In this document: one piece after another, positions 8,924-19,400 of the stretch
Position numbering within the stretch: the first letter of the stretch is position 1
How the letters are laid out: every line of letters begins with the position of its first letter
From: Chitinophagaceae bacterium
GTDB lineage: Bacteria; Bacteroidota; Bacteroidia; Chitinophagales; UBA10324
Direction of reading: 5' to 3'
Assembly (NCBI GenBank): GCA_023251195.1
Contig: JAHEZG010000001.1
Location: 29,470-52,604 of the forward strand
Length of the DNA stretch: 23,135 nt
The notes under the pieces: model-generated
What the model saw: the letters and a program-made list of their open reading frames with translations, nothing else
What the model was told of the DNA's origin: nothing
Databases searched by the model: none
Position numbers and translations under genes: made by a program

Positions 8924-9910
8924 TTATTGTCCTGTAGTATTATCAGGTTCGGTTACTTCCAATTCATCAGCAACCATTTCAGGTTCCGGAATTTTGATTG
9001 AATAAATTTTCTTATCGGAATTAGGAAGCGAAGTATTAATCATCCAAGGATTAAATAACTTGAGGTATTTATAAGTTGTTCCATGTGAAAGTGCAAAATC
9101 TGTCAGGCTTGAAATTGCTGTATCGATGCTGACAGTATGATATTTTAAAGTCGGATATAAATCTGCTGCGTTCACATAAAATCCATAGGCTTGTGGATTT
9201 TTCATCACCTCTTTCAAAGCAAGTATTCTGAAAATGTATCGGCTGGTTTCGTTGTTCAGATATAAATCGTAGTAGGAACCTACCTTTTGATTTTTAATGG
9301 ATTGCGATAATCCGCCCTGCCCCATGTTATAACTTGCTGCTGCGAGAGTCCAATTACCAAATTTTTCTTTTGACTCTTTTAAATATTTACAAGCTGCCTC
9401 AGTGGCTTTTTCATAATTTAATCGTTCATCCACATACTCATCAATCTGCAATCCGTAATTTTTTGCAGTTCCTTGCACAAACTGCCAGATTCCGGTTGCC
9501 CCGCTTGGCGATACTACATCGTTTTGTAATCCACTTTCAGCAACAGCTAAAAAAATAAAATCATCGGGCAAGCCATTTCGTTTCATAATCGGGCGAATGA
9601 TTGAACCGATTTGCTTCATCTCCTTTAAAATTAAAATAGTGCGTGAATGCCAGTAAGTATTCACAATCAACTCTCGGTCTAAACGCTCCACCACATCAAA
9701 ATCAAACAACGGAACCTCTTCTCCAGCAAAGTCAAGACTATCGGGTATTTTAACCGGATATGTTTTGTTATCAAATGGGGATAGCATATTACTATAGCGA
9801 TAATTTATTGGTCGGCCCATGCTGTCAATCTTCTTGGCGCCAATAAATAATCCGAGCACTAACAGTAGTCCAACGAACCCGGAAACAGATATGAATCTTT
9901 TGCGATGCAT
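8924..9910 (-). CDS. Membrane-anchored lytic murein transglycosylase (MltD-like, SLT domain)
   Basis: A 328-aa protein predicted to cleave peptidoglycan glycan strands in the periplasm, leaving 1,6-anhydromuramoyl ends. A single N-terminal membrane segment (about residues 7-24) follows basic residues. The goose-type/SLT lysozyme fold spans about 85-235 and contains the catalytic Glu125 in FLAVAESGLQ, the SGATGIWQF segment (136-144) and the AAASYNMGQGG motif. A tail segment (YHTVSIDTAISSLTDFALS onward, about 255-305) has the outline of a degenerate LysM repeat, which would bind cell wall. The start chosen is ATG at 9910, because it puts basic residues directly before the membrane segment. An upstream in-frame TTG (9949) would add 13 hydrophobic residues and run through a promoter-like box. 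Divergent from the glycosyltransferase gene. Confidence 0.9.
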   Translation of the reverse strand: MHRKRFISVSGFVGLLLVLGLFIGAKKIDSMGRPINYRYSNMLSPFDNKTYPVKIPDSLDFAGEEVPLFDFDVVERLDRELIVNTYWHSRTILILKEMKQIGSIIRPIMKRNGLPDDFIFLAVAESGLQNDVVSPSGATGIWQFVQGTAKNYGLQIDEYVDERLNYEKATEAACKYLKESKEKFGNWTLAAASYNMGQGGLSQSIKNQKVGSYYDLYLNNETSRYIFRILALKEVMKNPQAYGFYVNAADLYPTLKYHTVSIDTAISSLTDFALSHGTTYKYLKLFNPWMINTSLPNSDKKIYSIKIPEPEMVADELEVTEPDNTTGQ

Positions 9911-9915
9911 GCTGA

Positions 9916-9943
9916 GCAAAGTAACGAAAAAAAAGGCAAACAA
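9916..9943 (-). promoter_or_regulatory. Candidate promoter for the lytic transglycosylase
   Basis: On the minus strand, TTG (9943-9941), 17 nt and TACTTTGC (9923-9916) resemble the Bacteroidota promoter signature. As at rnhB, the box ends just 5 nt before the chosen ATG, implying a nearly leaderless mRNA. A TTTG at 9950-9947 is an alternative upstream element. Confidence 0.33.
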
Positions 9944-10007
9944 TTGCAAAGCAAAGGCGCATAATTGGTGTTCAACTTACATCTGATAGATTGCTTTATT
10001 TGCAATA

Positions 10008-11435
10008 ATGAAATTCAATTTTTCATTTAACGGAATGATGTGGTTGTTGGCATTAACAGTTTTCACCTGGTTAATAGTTTTTCCAATGCTTCAGCTTGGA
10101 ATGTTTACTGATGGATTGTTGTATGCATCTATCGCACGGAATTTCTATTTAGGACTGGGAAGCTGGTGGAACATTTACAGTCATGAACCAACAGGAATAA
10201 TTTTTCATGAACAACCTCCGCTTGTTTTCTGGATGCAATCTTTTTTCTTCTCTCTGTTTGGAGATACCATTTATCCTGAACGGATCTATTCGCTCGTATT
10301 GAGTTTGCTTTCAGCTTATACAATTATCAAATTCTGGAAAGAACTTAACCAAGAAATTAAAACCGGGTGGCTGCCTGTTATTTTATGGATGAGTATTTAT
10401 GCTGTTCGGTTTTCTACAATCAATAATGTAATTGAAAACACTTTGCAGTTTTTCGATTTGGTTTCGGTCTTGTTTTTATTCTGGGCAATCAGAAATAAAA
10501 ATCCTGTTCTGAATTTATTTCTCGGATTTCTTTTTTTATTTCTTGCCTCGATGTCGAAAGGTATTCAGGGATTGTTTCCGATTGCTGTTCCTGTTTGTTA
10601 TTGGATTGTATTCAGAAATGTTTCAATCAAAAAATCAATTGCACATGCATTTTTATTAATGGCAGCAATGATTGGGATTTATTTTTTAATGATTCAATCA
10701 CCCGAAATTCTGGAAAGTTATAAAGCATATTTCGCCAGTCGCTTTCCAGGATTTCCGAACACTCCACATGCAAATACTGCTAACCGTTTTTATTTATTTT
10801 TAAAATTGCTGATAGAATTGTTACCTCCGATAATTTTATGCATTCCTGTTTTCCTTTTCATAAAATGGAAACTCAGAATTAGTATTCCGGTTTCAATCGA
10901 ACAAAAAAGAATTTCGTTTTTCTTTTTATTAATCGGATTATGCGCTTCACTCCCATTGATGATTTCTTATGAGCAACGATTTTTTTATCTCACTACTTCA
11001 ATGCCGTACTTTGTTTTGGCACTTTCAGTTTTAATTGAAAAATATTTTCGACAATTATCCAATTACTTTCAAAGTAATATTCAACAGATTAAAAAAATCA
11101 GTTTCATTTTATTGATTGGACTGTTTTCAGGAATCATTGCAACATTATTTTTCGCAGGAAAAATTACACGCGATAAAGAAATGCTTTCTGATGTTTTTAT
11201 AATCGGAAATAAAATAAATAGTGAAAGCGTGATTGATATTTCTACAAATGGTTGGAACAACTGGTCTGCTCACATGTACTTCAGAAGATATTTTAACATT
11301 GAATTTGTTGCCGGAACCAGTGGCCATCATTTTTATTTACATCCGAAAAAAGAAGGAGAATTCAATACACCATATTATCAAAAAGTGAATTGGGAAACGG
11401 AATATTATGATGTGTATGAAAAAAATAATTACTAA
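10008..11435 (+). CDS. Integral-membrane glycosyltransferase, ArnT/PMT-like (GT39 type)
   Basis: A 475-aa polytopic protein, probably a GT-C fold enzyme that transfers a sugar from a polyprenyl-phosphate donor on the periplasmic face. There are about ten hydrophobic segments. The first extracytoplasmic loop carries an acidic residue, Asp35, in MFTDGLLYASIARN, followed by HEQPPLVFWMQSFFFSLFGD (about 67-86), which matches the pattern of ArnT/PMT-like enzymes (Asp in loop 1, then a [K/Q]PPL segment). A PERI motif follows at 90-93. The C-terminal soluble part is short. The acceptor (lipid, protein or polysaccharide) cannot be told from the sequence. Divergent from the lytic transglycosylase gene with a 97-bp gap. 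A weak promoter-like pair (TTG 9965-9967, 19-nt spacer, TAGATTGC 9987-9994) lies upstream. Its stop overlaps that of the convergent barrel gene. Confidence 0.82.
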   Translation: MKFNFSFNGMMWLLALTVFTWLIVFPMLQLGMFTDGLLYASIARNFYLGLGSWWNIYSHEPTGIIFHEQPPLVFWMQSFFFSLFGDTIYPERIYSLVLSLLSAYTIIKFWKELNQEIKTGWLPVILWMSIYAVRFSTINNVIENTLQFFDLVSVLFLFWAIRNKNPVLNLFLGFLFLFLASMSKGIQGLFPIAVPVCYWIVFRNVSIKKSIAHAFLLMAAMIGIYFLMIQSPEILESYKAYFASRFPGFPNTPHANTANRFYLFLKLLIELLPPIILCIPVFLFIKWKLRISIPVSIEQKRISFFFLLIGLCASLPLMISYEQRFFYLTTSMPYFVLALSVLIEKYFRQLSNYFQSNIQQIKKISFILLIGLFSGIIATLFFAGKITRDKEMLSDVFIIGNKINSESVIDISTNGWNNWSAHMYFRRYFNIEFVAGTSGHHFYLHPKKEGEFNTPYYQKVNWETEYYDVYEKNNY

Positions 11436-12271
11436 TAATCGTCTTTATAAAGAAACGGACATTTATAACTGTTTATGGTAAATGAAAAACCAAGGCCGAA
11501 GAAAAAATAATTATCTTTTTTTAAATCGCCCCGGTACTTGTTAGTGGCACCAACCGGTTGACCTCCTAATTCCAATGAACGATCAGAAAGATTAACTGTC
11601 AATGGTCCCGATTCATTTTGCAAAATCAGTTTATCGGGATACACAGTTGACACATCATCTAAGTAATCAGAAAAAGTTTTTCGAACAGCTCCTTCACCAA
11701 ATAAGCTTAAATTTTTTGACACCTTCCATTTAAACCCACCACCAATAACCCAAAAAGGTTTGGTGAGTTTGTACGGGTCATTTGCACTGTATTCAGGATA
11801 ACCCTGACCTTCAGTTCCAACTGGCTGTAAGTGGAAAACTGTATTTCCGTACTTTGTTTTAGGGTCAAATCCGAATAACCCAAAGCCCAGTAAAAAATAA
11901 GGGGAGTACTTCATTTTCGGATTGCGCGAAGAGTAACTCATAAAATTAAATTCGCCTTGAATTTCCGCTTCCCAAACAGATGAATAAAAACTTAAATTCC
12001 GGCGTTGCTCAAAATAAAAATTCGATGCTGAATCCATACCTTTCACTCCACCATAAGTAAATGAAAGTTTTGCAGCTAAGCGTGAATCAAAATTATATCG
12101 GGTGTAAACACCAGCTGCAGGTTGAGTGTATTTAAAACTGGTATTTGTATTTAAATCGCCAAAATAAGTGCTGCCACCTACCCATGTACCAAACTCATAT
12201 CGTTGAGCAAGGGACAAGGACGGAATCAGACAAAGTCCGAAAAGTGCTTTTAAAAGAAACCTGAATTGCAA
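11432..12271 (-). CDS. Outer-membrane beta-barrel protein, DUF6089-like
   Basis: A 279-aa protein with a Sec signal peptide (about residues 1-22, ending SLSLAQ) followed by alternating aromatic and polar strands. The opening YEFGTWVGGSTYFGDLNTN, the PAAGVYTRYNFDSRLAAKLSFTYG stretch and the YSPYFLLGFGLFGFDPK segment fit the DUF6089 family of Bacteroidota outer-membrane barrels, as I recall that family. The function is unknown; a structural or porin-like role in the outer membrane is inferred. No ATG lies in or before the signal peptide in this frame. The TTG at 12271, directly before QFRFLLKALFG, is the only start that leaves a complete signal peptide, so I take it as the start. The stop (TAG) overlaps the TAA of the facing glycosyltransferase gene. 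Confidence 0.8.
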   Translation of the reverse strand: MQFRFLLKALFGLCLIPSLSLAQRYEFGTWVGGSTYFGDLNTNTSFKYTQPAAGVYTRYNFDSRLAAKLSFTYGGVKGMDSASNFYFEQRRNLSFYSSVWEAEIQGEFNFMSYSSRNPKMKYSPYFLLGFGLFGFDPKTKYGNTVFHLQPVGTEGQGYPEYSANDPYKLTKPFWVIGGGFKWKVSKNLSLFGEGAVRKTFSDYLDDVSTVYPDKLILQNESGPLTVNLSDRSLELGGQPVGATNKYRGDLKKDNYFFFGLGFSFTINSYKCPFLYKDDY

Positions 12272-12506
12272 AAAATTTAAATTTTCTTGTAGAAGTGTTC
12301 AATAACGAAATTGTTTAACGAATATTTTCTGAAGAGGTTCAGTACAAATATAGCTTTCTTTTTTTTGGTCATTTGGTTTTTTTAAACAATGGGCTCCTTA
12401 CAGATGAAAACCTTTTGTAAAAATGATTTTTGTTTGCCAGGTGCAGCCAATTTTATTTGTCCGATTCACCTACATTAGCATTCCTAAAAAAACAAAATCC
12501 CGTTTT

Positions 12507-15500
12507 ATGTATTTTAAATACACTCCCATTTTTTTACTTCTTTTTATTTTCAGTTTTTCATTCGCATCTCAACCCATTCGTTTTGATGGAACATCGCAAC
12601 TGATTTCTTTCAATCAAACAGAACAACCACCAATTGAAAATCTGTCAATGATATTGAAAGAATCCGGCTTACCTGAAAATTACTCCCTCATCTTAATCGG
12701 CAAGGAAAATGATTTGTTAGGAATGATGCATTTACGATATCAGGAAACTTATAAAGGAAATCAGATTGAAGGATGCAGCTGGGTGGTTCATACACTCAAC
12801 GGAAAAATTCAAAGTATGAATGGAGTTTTGCACAATAAACTTCCGGTTAATTCATCAATTATTATCTCAGCTTCTTCAGCTTACTCAACAGCCTTTCAAT
12901 TTGTAATTAATGCTTTGAATGAAACACAAAGAAATTCAACACCACTTATAAATATTTCTTCCGTTACCCCTGAATTATTCTGGACTTCAGAAAATAATGA
13001 GTTGCAAAATTTCAGATTGTGTTATCGGTTTGATATTTTTTTAAGAGATGCACAAGCCAGAAAATATGTTTTTATTGATGTGGAAACCGGAAAAATTTTT
13101 AACTCTCACGAGCGCATTCAACATACCAGCACAACAGGTACCGCCATTACTGCTTACAGTGGTACTCAATCAATAACTACTGATTCAAATGCTGGTTCCT
13201 TTCGGTTACGCGAAACCGGAAGAGGCAATGGAGTTGAAACTTATAACATGAACAACGGAACGAATTATGGAGCGGCAACTGATTTTAATGACGCTGATAA
13301 TACCTGGAACAATGTGAATGCTGCAAAAGATCAATACGCTACTGATGCACATTGGGGAACCGAAAAAACTTATGATTATTAATTTTTAACTTATGGAAGA
13401 AACAGCGTTGACAATGCAGGATTGAAATTAAAAAGCTATGTGCATACTTCGCTTGTTGGAATGGGATACGGAAACAATGTAAATGCTTTTTGGGATGGAA
13501 CAGCAATGACTTATGGTGATGGCAGTTCAACCATAAATCCGCTGACTACTCTTGATATAACAGGTCATGAAATTTCTCATGGAGTTACAGAACATACTTC
13601 CAATTTAAATTATTCAAATGAAAGTGGAGCAATGAATGAAGCGTTCAGTGATTGCATGGGAACCGCCATTGAATTTTACGGCAAACCCGCAACTGCTAAT
13701 TGGTTAATCGGAAATGAAATAGGCGCAACTTTCCGAAGCATGAGTAATCCGAATGCTTATAGTCAGCCCGATACTTATCTTGGAACCAATTGGTATTCCG
13801 GTTCAGCCGATAATGGTGGTGTGCATACCAACAGCGGTGTAATGAATTACTGGTTTTATCTTTTATCGCAAGGTGGCAGCGGAACAAATGACAATGGAAA
13901 TTCTTTTACCGTTTCAGCACAAGGCTTGGCAAAAGCCGCAGCAATTACTTATCGCATGAATGCAGTTTATCTGACTTCAACTTCACAATATGCTGATGCA
14001 AGAACTTATTCAATTCAGGCAGCCATTGATTTGTATGGTGCTTGTTCAAATGAAGTTATTGCAACAACCAATGCATGGTATGCAGTTGGAGTAGGTGCAG
14101 CATTTGTTTCTGTTCCTGTAGTTGCCAATTTTTCAGCTAATTCAACAAGTTCATGCACTGTTCCATTCACTGTTCAATTTACAAATACTTCTACAGGTGG
14201 CGGTTCATACAGCTGGAATTTTGGTGATGGTGGATCAAGTACTGCTTCCAATCCATCACACACTTATTCTTCATTTGGAAATTACACTGTTGTACTCGTA
14301 AACAACGGAGGCACTTGTGGTTCAAATACAAATACACAAACCAATTTAATTTTATTGCAACCATCAACGGCACCAAATGCCACAAACCAATCAAGCTGCG
14401 GTGCTTCAAGTTTTACTTTGAATGCAGCCGGCAACGGAACTTTGAATTGGTATAATGCATCAACAGGCGGTATATTTTTAGGAACAGGACCAGCATATAA
14501 CACAGGTGTTATCAGTACCACAACTAATTATTATGTTGAATCAAACACAACTCCATCTCCTGTTTTCGGAGGCATTCCAAATAACACCATTGGTACCGGT
14601 GGCTATTTTTCGAACAGCAGCGACCGATACCTGATTTTTACTTGTACTTCACCAGTTACTTTAGTTTCTGTTGTGGTTTATGCGCAAGGCGCAGGTAACC
14701 GAACAGTTCAGTTAAGAAATTCTTCCAATACTGTTTTGCAATCAATCGTTGCAAATCTTGTTGATGGTGTAAATACAGTTACGCTTAATTTCAATTTACC
14801 TGTTGCCAATGATTTAATTCTTGGCATTGGTGGCACTTCCAATTTGTATCGTAATCAATCAGGTGCTGTTTATCCTTACAACATTGGTTCATCTGTTTCA
14901 ATTACCAATTCTAATTCAGGAACTCCGGGATATTATTATTATTTCTACAACTGGAAAATTCAAGAGCCGGGATGCATCAGCAATCGCACTATGGTTACTG
15001 CTGCAATAACTCCAGCACCCTCTTCTGTAATTACAGCCGGCGGACCCACTACTTTTTGCCAGGGCTTAAATGTGGCGCTCACCAATTCAGTTGCCGGTAT
15101 GAATTATCAATGGAAAAAAAATGCGGTGAATATTAATGGGGCAACAAATGGTTTATATTCCGCCAACGCTACAGGATCTTTTACATGCACCGCCACAAAT
15201 GGATGCGGTACTGCTACATCAAACAGTATTTCAGTTATTAAAAACCCACTGCCAACTGCAACTGAAACACTCACAGGCAGCAACCCGTTTTGTAAAAACA
15301 CCACAGTATTATTAACAGCAAACAGCGGTGCAAACCTTGCTTATCAATGGGTGAAAAATAATTTAGCCATTTCAGGCGCAACCAATATAACCTATACAGT
15401 TACCACGCAAGGAAATTATAAAGTGCAGGTAACAAAAACCACAACCGGCTGCTCCAAACTATCTGCGAATCTGGGATTAGCAACTATCATTTGCCGGTAT

Positions 15501-15755
15501 GAAAATGATATTGCCACCAATGATATATCTGCTTATCCAAACCCTTTTAATCAATCTTTCACAATTGATTTTGGAAATCTGAATCCTGATTATTTTGAAT
15601 TGATTGATGTAACCGGTCGCATTTTAGAAACAAAATCTGTTTCTGATTTATCAGAGATTGAAGCCGGCGAAAATTTGCCATCAGGTTTTTATGTGGCAAG
15701 AATATGGAAGGATGGAAATATTGTTTCAAATATTAAATTAGTGAAGACAGAATAA
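12507..15755 (+). pseudogene. Thermolysin-like (M4) metalloprotease with T9SS sorting domain, interrupted by an in-frame TAA
   Basis: A 1082-codon gene split by TAA at 13380-13382 (codon 292). The two open halves (12507-13379 and 13383-15755) are in the same frame and join as one family member: EKTYDY, stop, FLTYGRNSVDNAG. Layout: signal peptide (1-20); FTP/PepSY inhibitory propeptide (about 25-205); M4 catalytic region (about 211-530) with zinc-binding HEISH at 354-358 and Glu378 in NEAFSD; PKD domain (about 538-612, SYSWNFGDGG); Ig-like modules (about 615-1000); T9SS type A sorting domain (about 1005-1082, AYPNPFNQ). The start ATG 12507 precedes the signal peptide directly; an earlier in-frame ATG (12423) adds 28 residues that spoil it, and TACATTAG at 12471 could be a -7 box. 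The first half lacks the active site and the second lacks an export signal. A sequencing error or recent mutation are both possible. Confidence 0.85.
13380..13382 (+). other. In-frame premature stop (TAA) inside the M4 protease
   Basis: The codon after TAT GAT TAT is TAA, then TTT TTA ACT TAT GGA AGA AAC continues in the same frame. M4 relatives usually have an aromatic residue here (from memory, YDYYF- or YDYWL-like segments before GRNS), so one substitution from a Tyr codon (TAT/TAC) would explain the stop. Confidence 0.9.
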
Positions 15756-15782
15756 AATATTGTTTAATTAAAATTATTTTTC

Positions 15783-15822
15783 ACAATGCCCTTCCTGTTT
15801 TTAAGCGAGGGCATTGTTCTTT
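15783..15822 (+). terminator. Rho-independent terminator after the M4 protease
   Basis: ACAATGCCCT (15783-15792) and AGGGCATTGT (15808-15817) form a perfect 10-bp stem with a 15-nt loop, followed by a short T-rich tail (TCTTTT). It lies 28 nt after the protease stop and before the DinB-like gene. Confidence 0.8.
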
Positions 15823-15868
15823 TAAAATTAAAGTTGATTGTTATTTTGCAACAGTAAATTTTACATTC

Positions 15869-16384
15869 ATGAAAATTCATTTGCCTTCAGCCGGAACACT
15901 GAATGATTATTATAAAAGCTACCTGAAGTACATTACTGAAGATTGTTTACTGGAATCAATTGTTCAACAAAAGGAAATTACTACCGCCTTTTTAAAAAAT
16001 ATTTCTGCTGATAAAGAATCATTCAGATATGCCGATGGTAAATGGATGTTGAAAGAAGTGGTTGGTCATTTATGTGATACTGAAAGAATATTAAGTTATC
16101 GTGCCTTGCGTTTTTCAAGAAACGATGCCACCGCTTTATCGGGCTTTGATGAAAATATTTTTGTTCCGAATTCCAATCATGCGCAACTGAGTTTAAGAGA
16201 AATTGCCGAGGAGAAAACGGCAATCACAACTTCAACCATCATGCTTTTCAAAAACATGAATGAGGAAATGATCAACAGAACCGGAACCGCAAATAATACT
16301 ATCGTTAGTGTTCGCGCCATTTTATTTTTTATAGTTGCGCATGAACGGCATCACCTGAAAATGATTGCTGAAAAATACCTTTGA
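15869..16384 (+). CDS. DinB-like family protein (DinB_2-type four-helix metal-binding protein)
   Basis: A 171-aa soluble cytoplasmic protein, all-helical in outline. His67 in KEVVGHLCDTER and the C-terminal cluster His158/His161/His162 in AHERHHLKMIAEKYL fit the metal-binding His triad of the DinB/YfiT superfamily. The WMLKEVVGHLCDTERILSYRALRFSR segment (59-84) is typical of the DinB_2 group. Some superfamily members are bacillithiol- or mycothiol-dependent transferases, but the substrate here cannot be inferred. Length fits the family (150-180 aa). The start is ATG at 15869. It has its own transcription unit, since a terminator precedes it and a 105-bp gap follows before the next gene. Confidence 0.85.
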   Translation: MKIHLPSAGTLNDYYKSYLKYITEDCLLESIVQQKEITTAFLKNISADKESFRYADGKWMLKEVVGHLCDTERILSYRALRFSRNDATALSGFDENIFVPNSNHAQLSLREIAEEKTAITTSTIMLFKNMNEEMINRTGTANNTIVSVRAILFFIVAHERHHLKMIAEKYL

Positions 16385-16489
16385 GCTTAATGAGCAAGTA
16401 AGATGTACACTGATTTATCGGATGGCTGAGTAATTTTCACTTTAATACCCGAAAATTTTTATTACTTTTCGTGGGTAAACTATCATGAA

Positions 16490-19400
16490 ATGAATACTTT
16501 TTACAAAAGAATAATATTGTCTTTTTTCTGTATGACAATGTTGTGTTTAACAGAATCATTTGCACAGCAAACCATTCAGATTTATCAGGAAGATTTTAAC
16601 AGTGGTTCTGCAAATTTTTTATTGAATTCAGGTGGCCCATCTGCCAACGCAGGACCCAACCAATGGATTATAAATAACAGCTTCAACGGTAATGGAACTT
16701 ACCCGAATACTCCAGATGAAACTCAGGTTGTGAGTGGAACAATTGCAGGCGCTCCTATAAGTCCATACCTTCACATTCATGATATAGCTGTAGCACCTGC
16801 AACTTCAAATGCAAATTACAACCCAGCAGTGGTTGCCGACAATTTTGCCCAGATAAATGAAGACATGTGTACAGTGGGATTGGAAAATACCATTCTTACT
16901 TTTTTTTATATTGGTGAAGGAAATGCAAGTGACTATTGCGAATTGTATTACAGCATAAACAGTGGTGGCAGCTGGACCCAGGTTGGTATGAGCCAGTATA
17001 ATAACCAGAGCTTGTGGAAGTATGAGATTGTATCTGACCCAGCTTTCGACAATCAGGCAACACTTCGGTTTGGCTGGAGATGGAAAAACATGGGTGTAGG
17101 TGCAGCTGATATTTCAATTGGAATTGAAGATATAATTGTGGTGAGCACTTATGATAATATAAATAATCCGGTAAGCATTAACATTACTGCAGTTGCTCCG
17201 AATCCGGTTTGTGCCGGAAGTTTTCTTTCCATTTTTTATTCATTGAGCCACGCGCTGTGCGATGGCACTTACCAAATTCAGATGTCGAATTTTGCAGGAA
17301 CCTTTCTTGGAAATAATCTGGGTGTGTTTACAATCGCTTCGGGCACTGTTTCAGGTGGCATCGGAGGCATGATTCCAAGTTCAACTCCGGCAGGCACCTG
17401 TTATAAAATCAGAATTGACCGGATAGCGCCGCCACCCGCCATTACCGGCGTAGCCAGTATTTGTTTTGAGGTAATACTTTGCCCGAATACTATTACCACC
17501 CTTCAACCTGTTGTTACATTCGGGCCCGATACTTTGTGTGCAGGCAGTGTAATTGATGTTCCGTTTTATTCAACCGGAACCTTTCAGGCAAATAATAATT
17601 ATGTGGCTCAGCTTTCAGATGCCAATGGTAGCTTTACATCGCCCACAGTTTTAGGAACTTTTCCGAGTGGTGCTGCTTATGATCCAATGGCGGGATCACC
17701 TCCCGGAAATGTTTCGGGGTTAGTGCCGATTACTACTCCTGTTGGTTGCAATTATTACATCAGAGTAGTTTCAACAAACCCCAATGTTATTCCTCCACCA
17801 CAAAATTATTTCGGTCCGTTTTGTATAAAACATTGTGACAATACTACCAATAACATGCAGGATATTCCAGTATGCATTACTCTGACACAGGGAGTTGATA
17901 CAACTATTTCATATGCCATAAATACATTTACAAACAGCACTACTTATGGTCCCGGAAATGTTTTTTCAGTTCAGGTTTTAAGCTCACAAACTTATGCTGT
18001 TTTAAACACCGGATCTTTTGGTTCGGTGGCCTCCACAACTTCAGGTACATTAACACTTTCAATACCAGGATTAAATCAGGTAATTTCATTACTTGGCGCG
18101 CCCGGCACCGGTATGTATTACATCAGGTTAGTGGCCAGCAATCCAATTCCAGCATGGGATAGTTTAGGTTCGTTGGTTCGCCTTATAATTGGTTCGCCTG
18201 ATTCTTTATCGCCATTGATTTATCCTGATGACACTTTGATTTGCCCTGGAGATATCCTTGCAATTACCATCGGTAATTACAATCCGAACAGCCAGTATCA
18301 ATGGCATTCTCCAATATTGAGTAATGGCAATCCATTCTTTTGGTCTTATAATCCTTTATTGATACAGTTTAATAATAATACTCCTGTTGGAACTTATTGG
18401 TTTACCTGTCAGGAACTGAATAACGGATGCTGGGGACCATTATCTGATACTGTTTTTATTCATGTGCTTCATACACCCAATGTCGTCATAACGGCACCTA
18501 CTCCGGTCTGTCAGGGTGATACGATTTACATGCATGTACCTTTTCAAACAGCAACTTACTATTCGTGGAGCGCCACCTGGGGAACTATTACAGATACTTC
18601 AAACAATGAATTGTATATGGTGTTTGATTCAGTAGGCGCTGTGCAGATTCAAATTTTTGCTTTGAACCAATGTGGTCAGGCCAATGGTGTAAAAAATATT
18701 ACTGTTCAGGCGCGGCCATCGGTTGTTGCATCAAATGATACAACTGTTTGTTCTGGTCAGCCGGTAACACTTACTGCAACGAGCAATGTAAATTCTTATA
18801 AATGGACCGATACTTCAAATGTACAATTAGGTGTAACTCCCAATTTAAGTGTTGCTCCTGACAGTGTAACATCCTACATAATAACTTCAACAAATACCGT
18901 TGGATGCAAGGACCGGGATACTGTTACTGTGTTTATAAATCCACTACCGGAAATTGTTTTGAGTATGACCGGAATTTCGTGTCCCGGTGAAAGTGATGGA
19001 ACAATTTCAAGTCAAATAATTGTTGGCACTGCACCTTTTACCTATGCATGGAGTACCATTCCTGTTCAGTCAACTCCTTCAATCAGTAATCTGGCATTTG
19101 GAAGTTATACGGTGATGGTAACTGATGCATATGGTTGTGTGAATACAAAGTCTATTACAGTTATTCAGCCTTCTCCGATCGGATTAAGTTTTGTTGTTGT
19201 AAATGCAGATTATGGTATCAGTAATGGATCAGCCACTGTATTTGTTTCAGGCGGAACATCTCCTTATACTTTTGTCTGGAACACAAATCCGTCACAGACC
19301 GGTCAAATGATTTCGAATCTTTCACCCGGAACCTATCAGGTTACAGTAACCGATGCTAATGGATGCACGGGAGTTGGAGAAGTAATTATAATAAACAGCG

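Noticed and set aside
9911..9949. Upstream TTG start for the lytic transglycosylase
   Set aside because: It would add 13 hydrophobic residues before the basic MHRKR start and would run through a promoter-like TACTTTGC box.
12423..12506. Earlier ATG for the M4 protease
   Set aside because: It adds 28 polar and basic residues before a textbook signal peptide that starts at its own ATG (12507).
13370..13425. A frameshift as the cause of the split M4 protease
   Set aside because: Both halves are in the same frame (13380 to 13422 is a multiple of three), so this is an in-frame stop. The apparent second start is a TTG that encodes an internal Leu.
18980..19390. Tandem DNA repeat or CRISPR-like array
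   Set aside because: The repetition is at protein level only (two SprB repeats). The DNA of the two units is diverged and there are no spacers.
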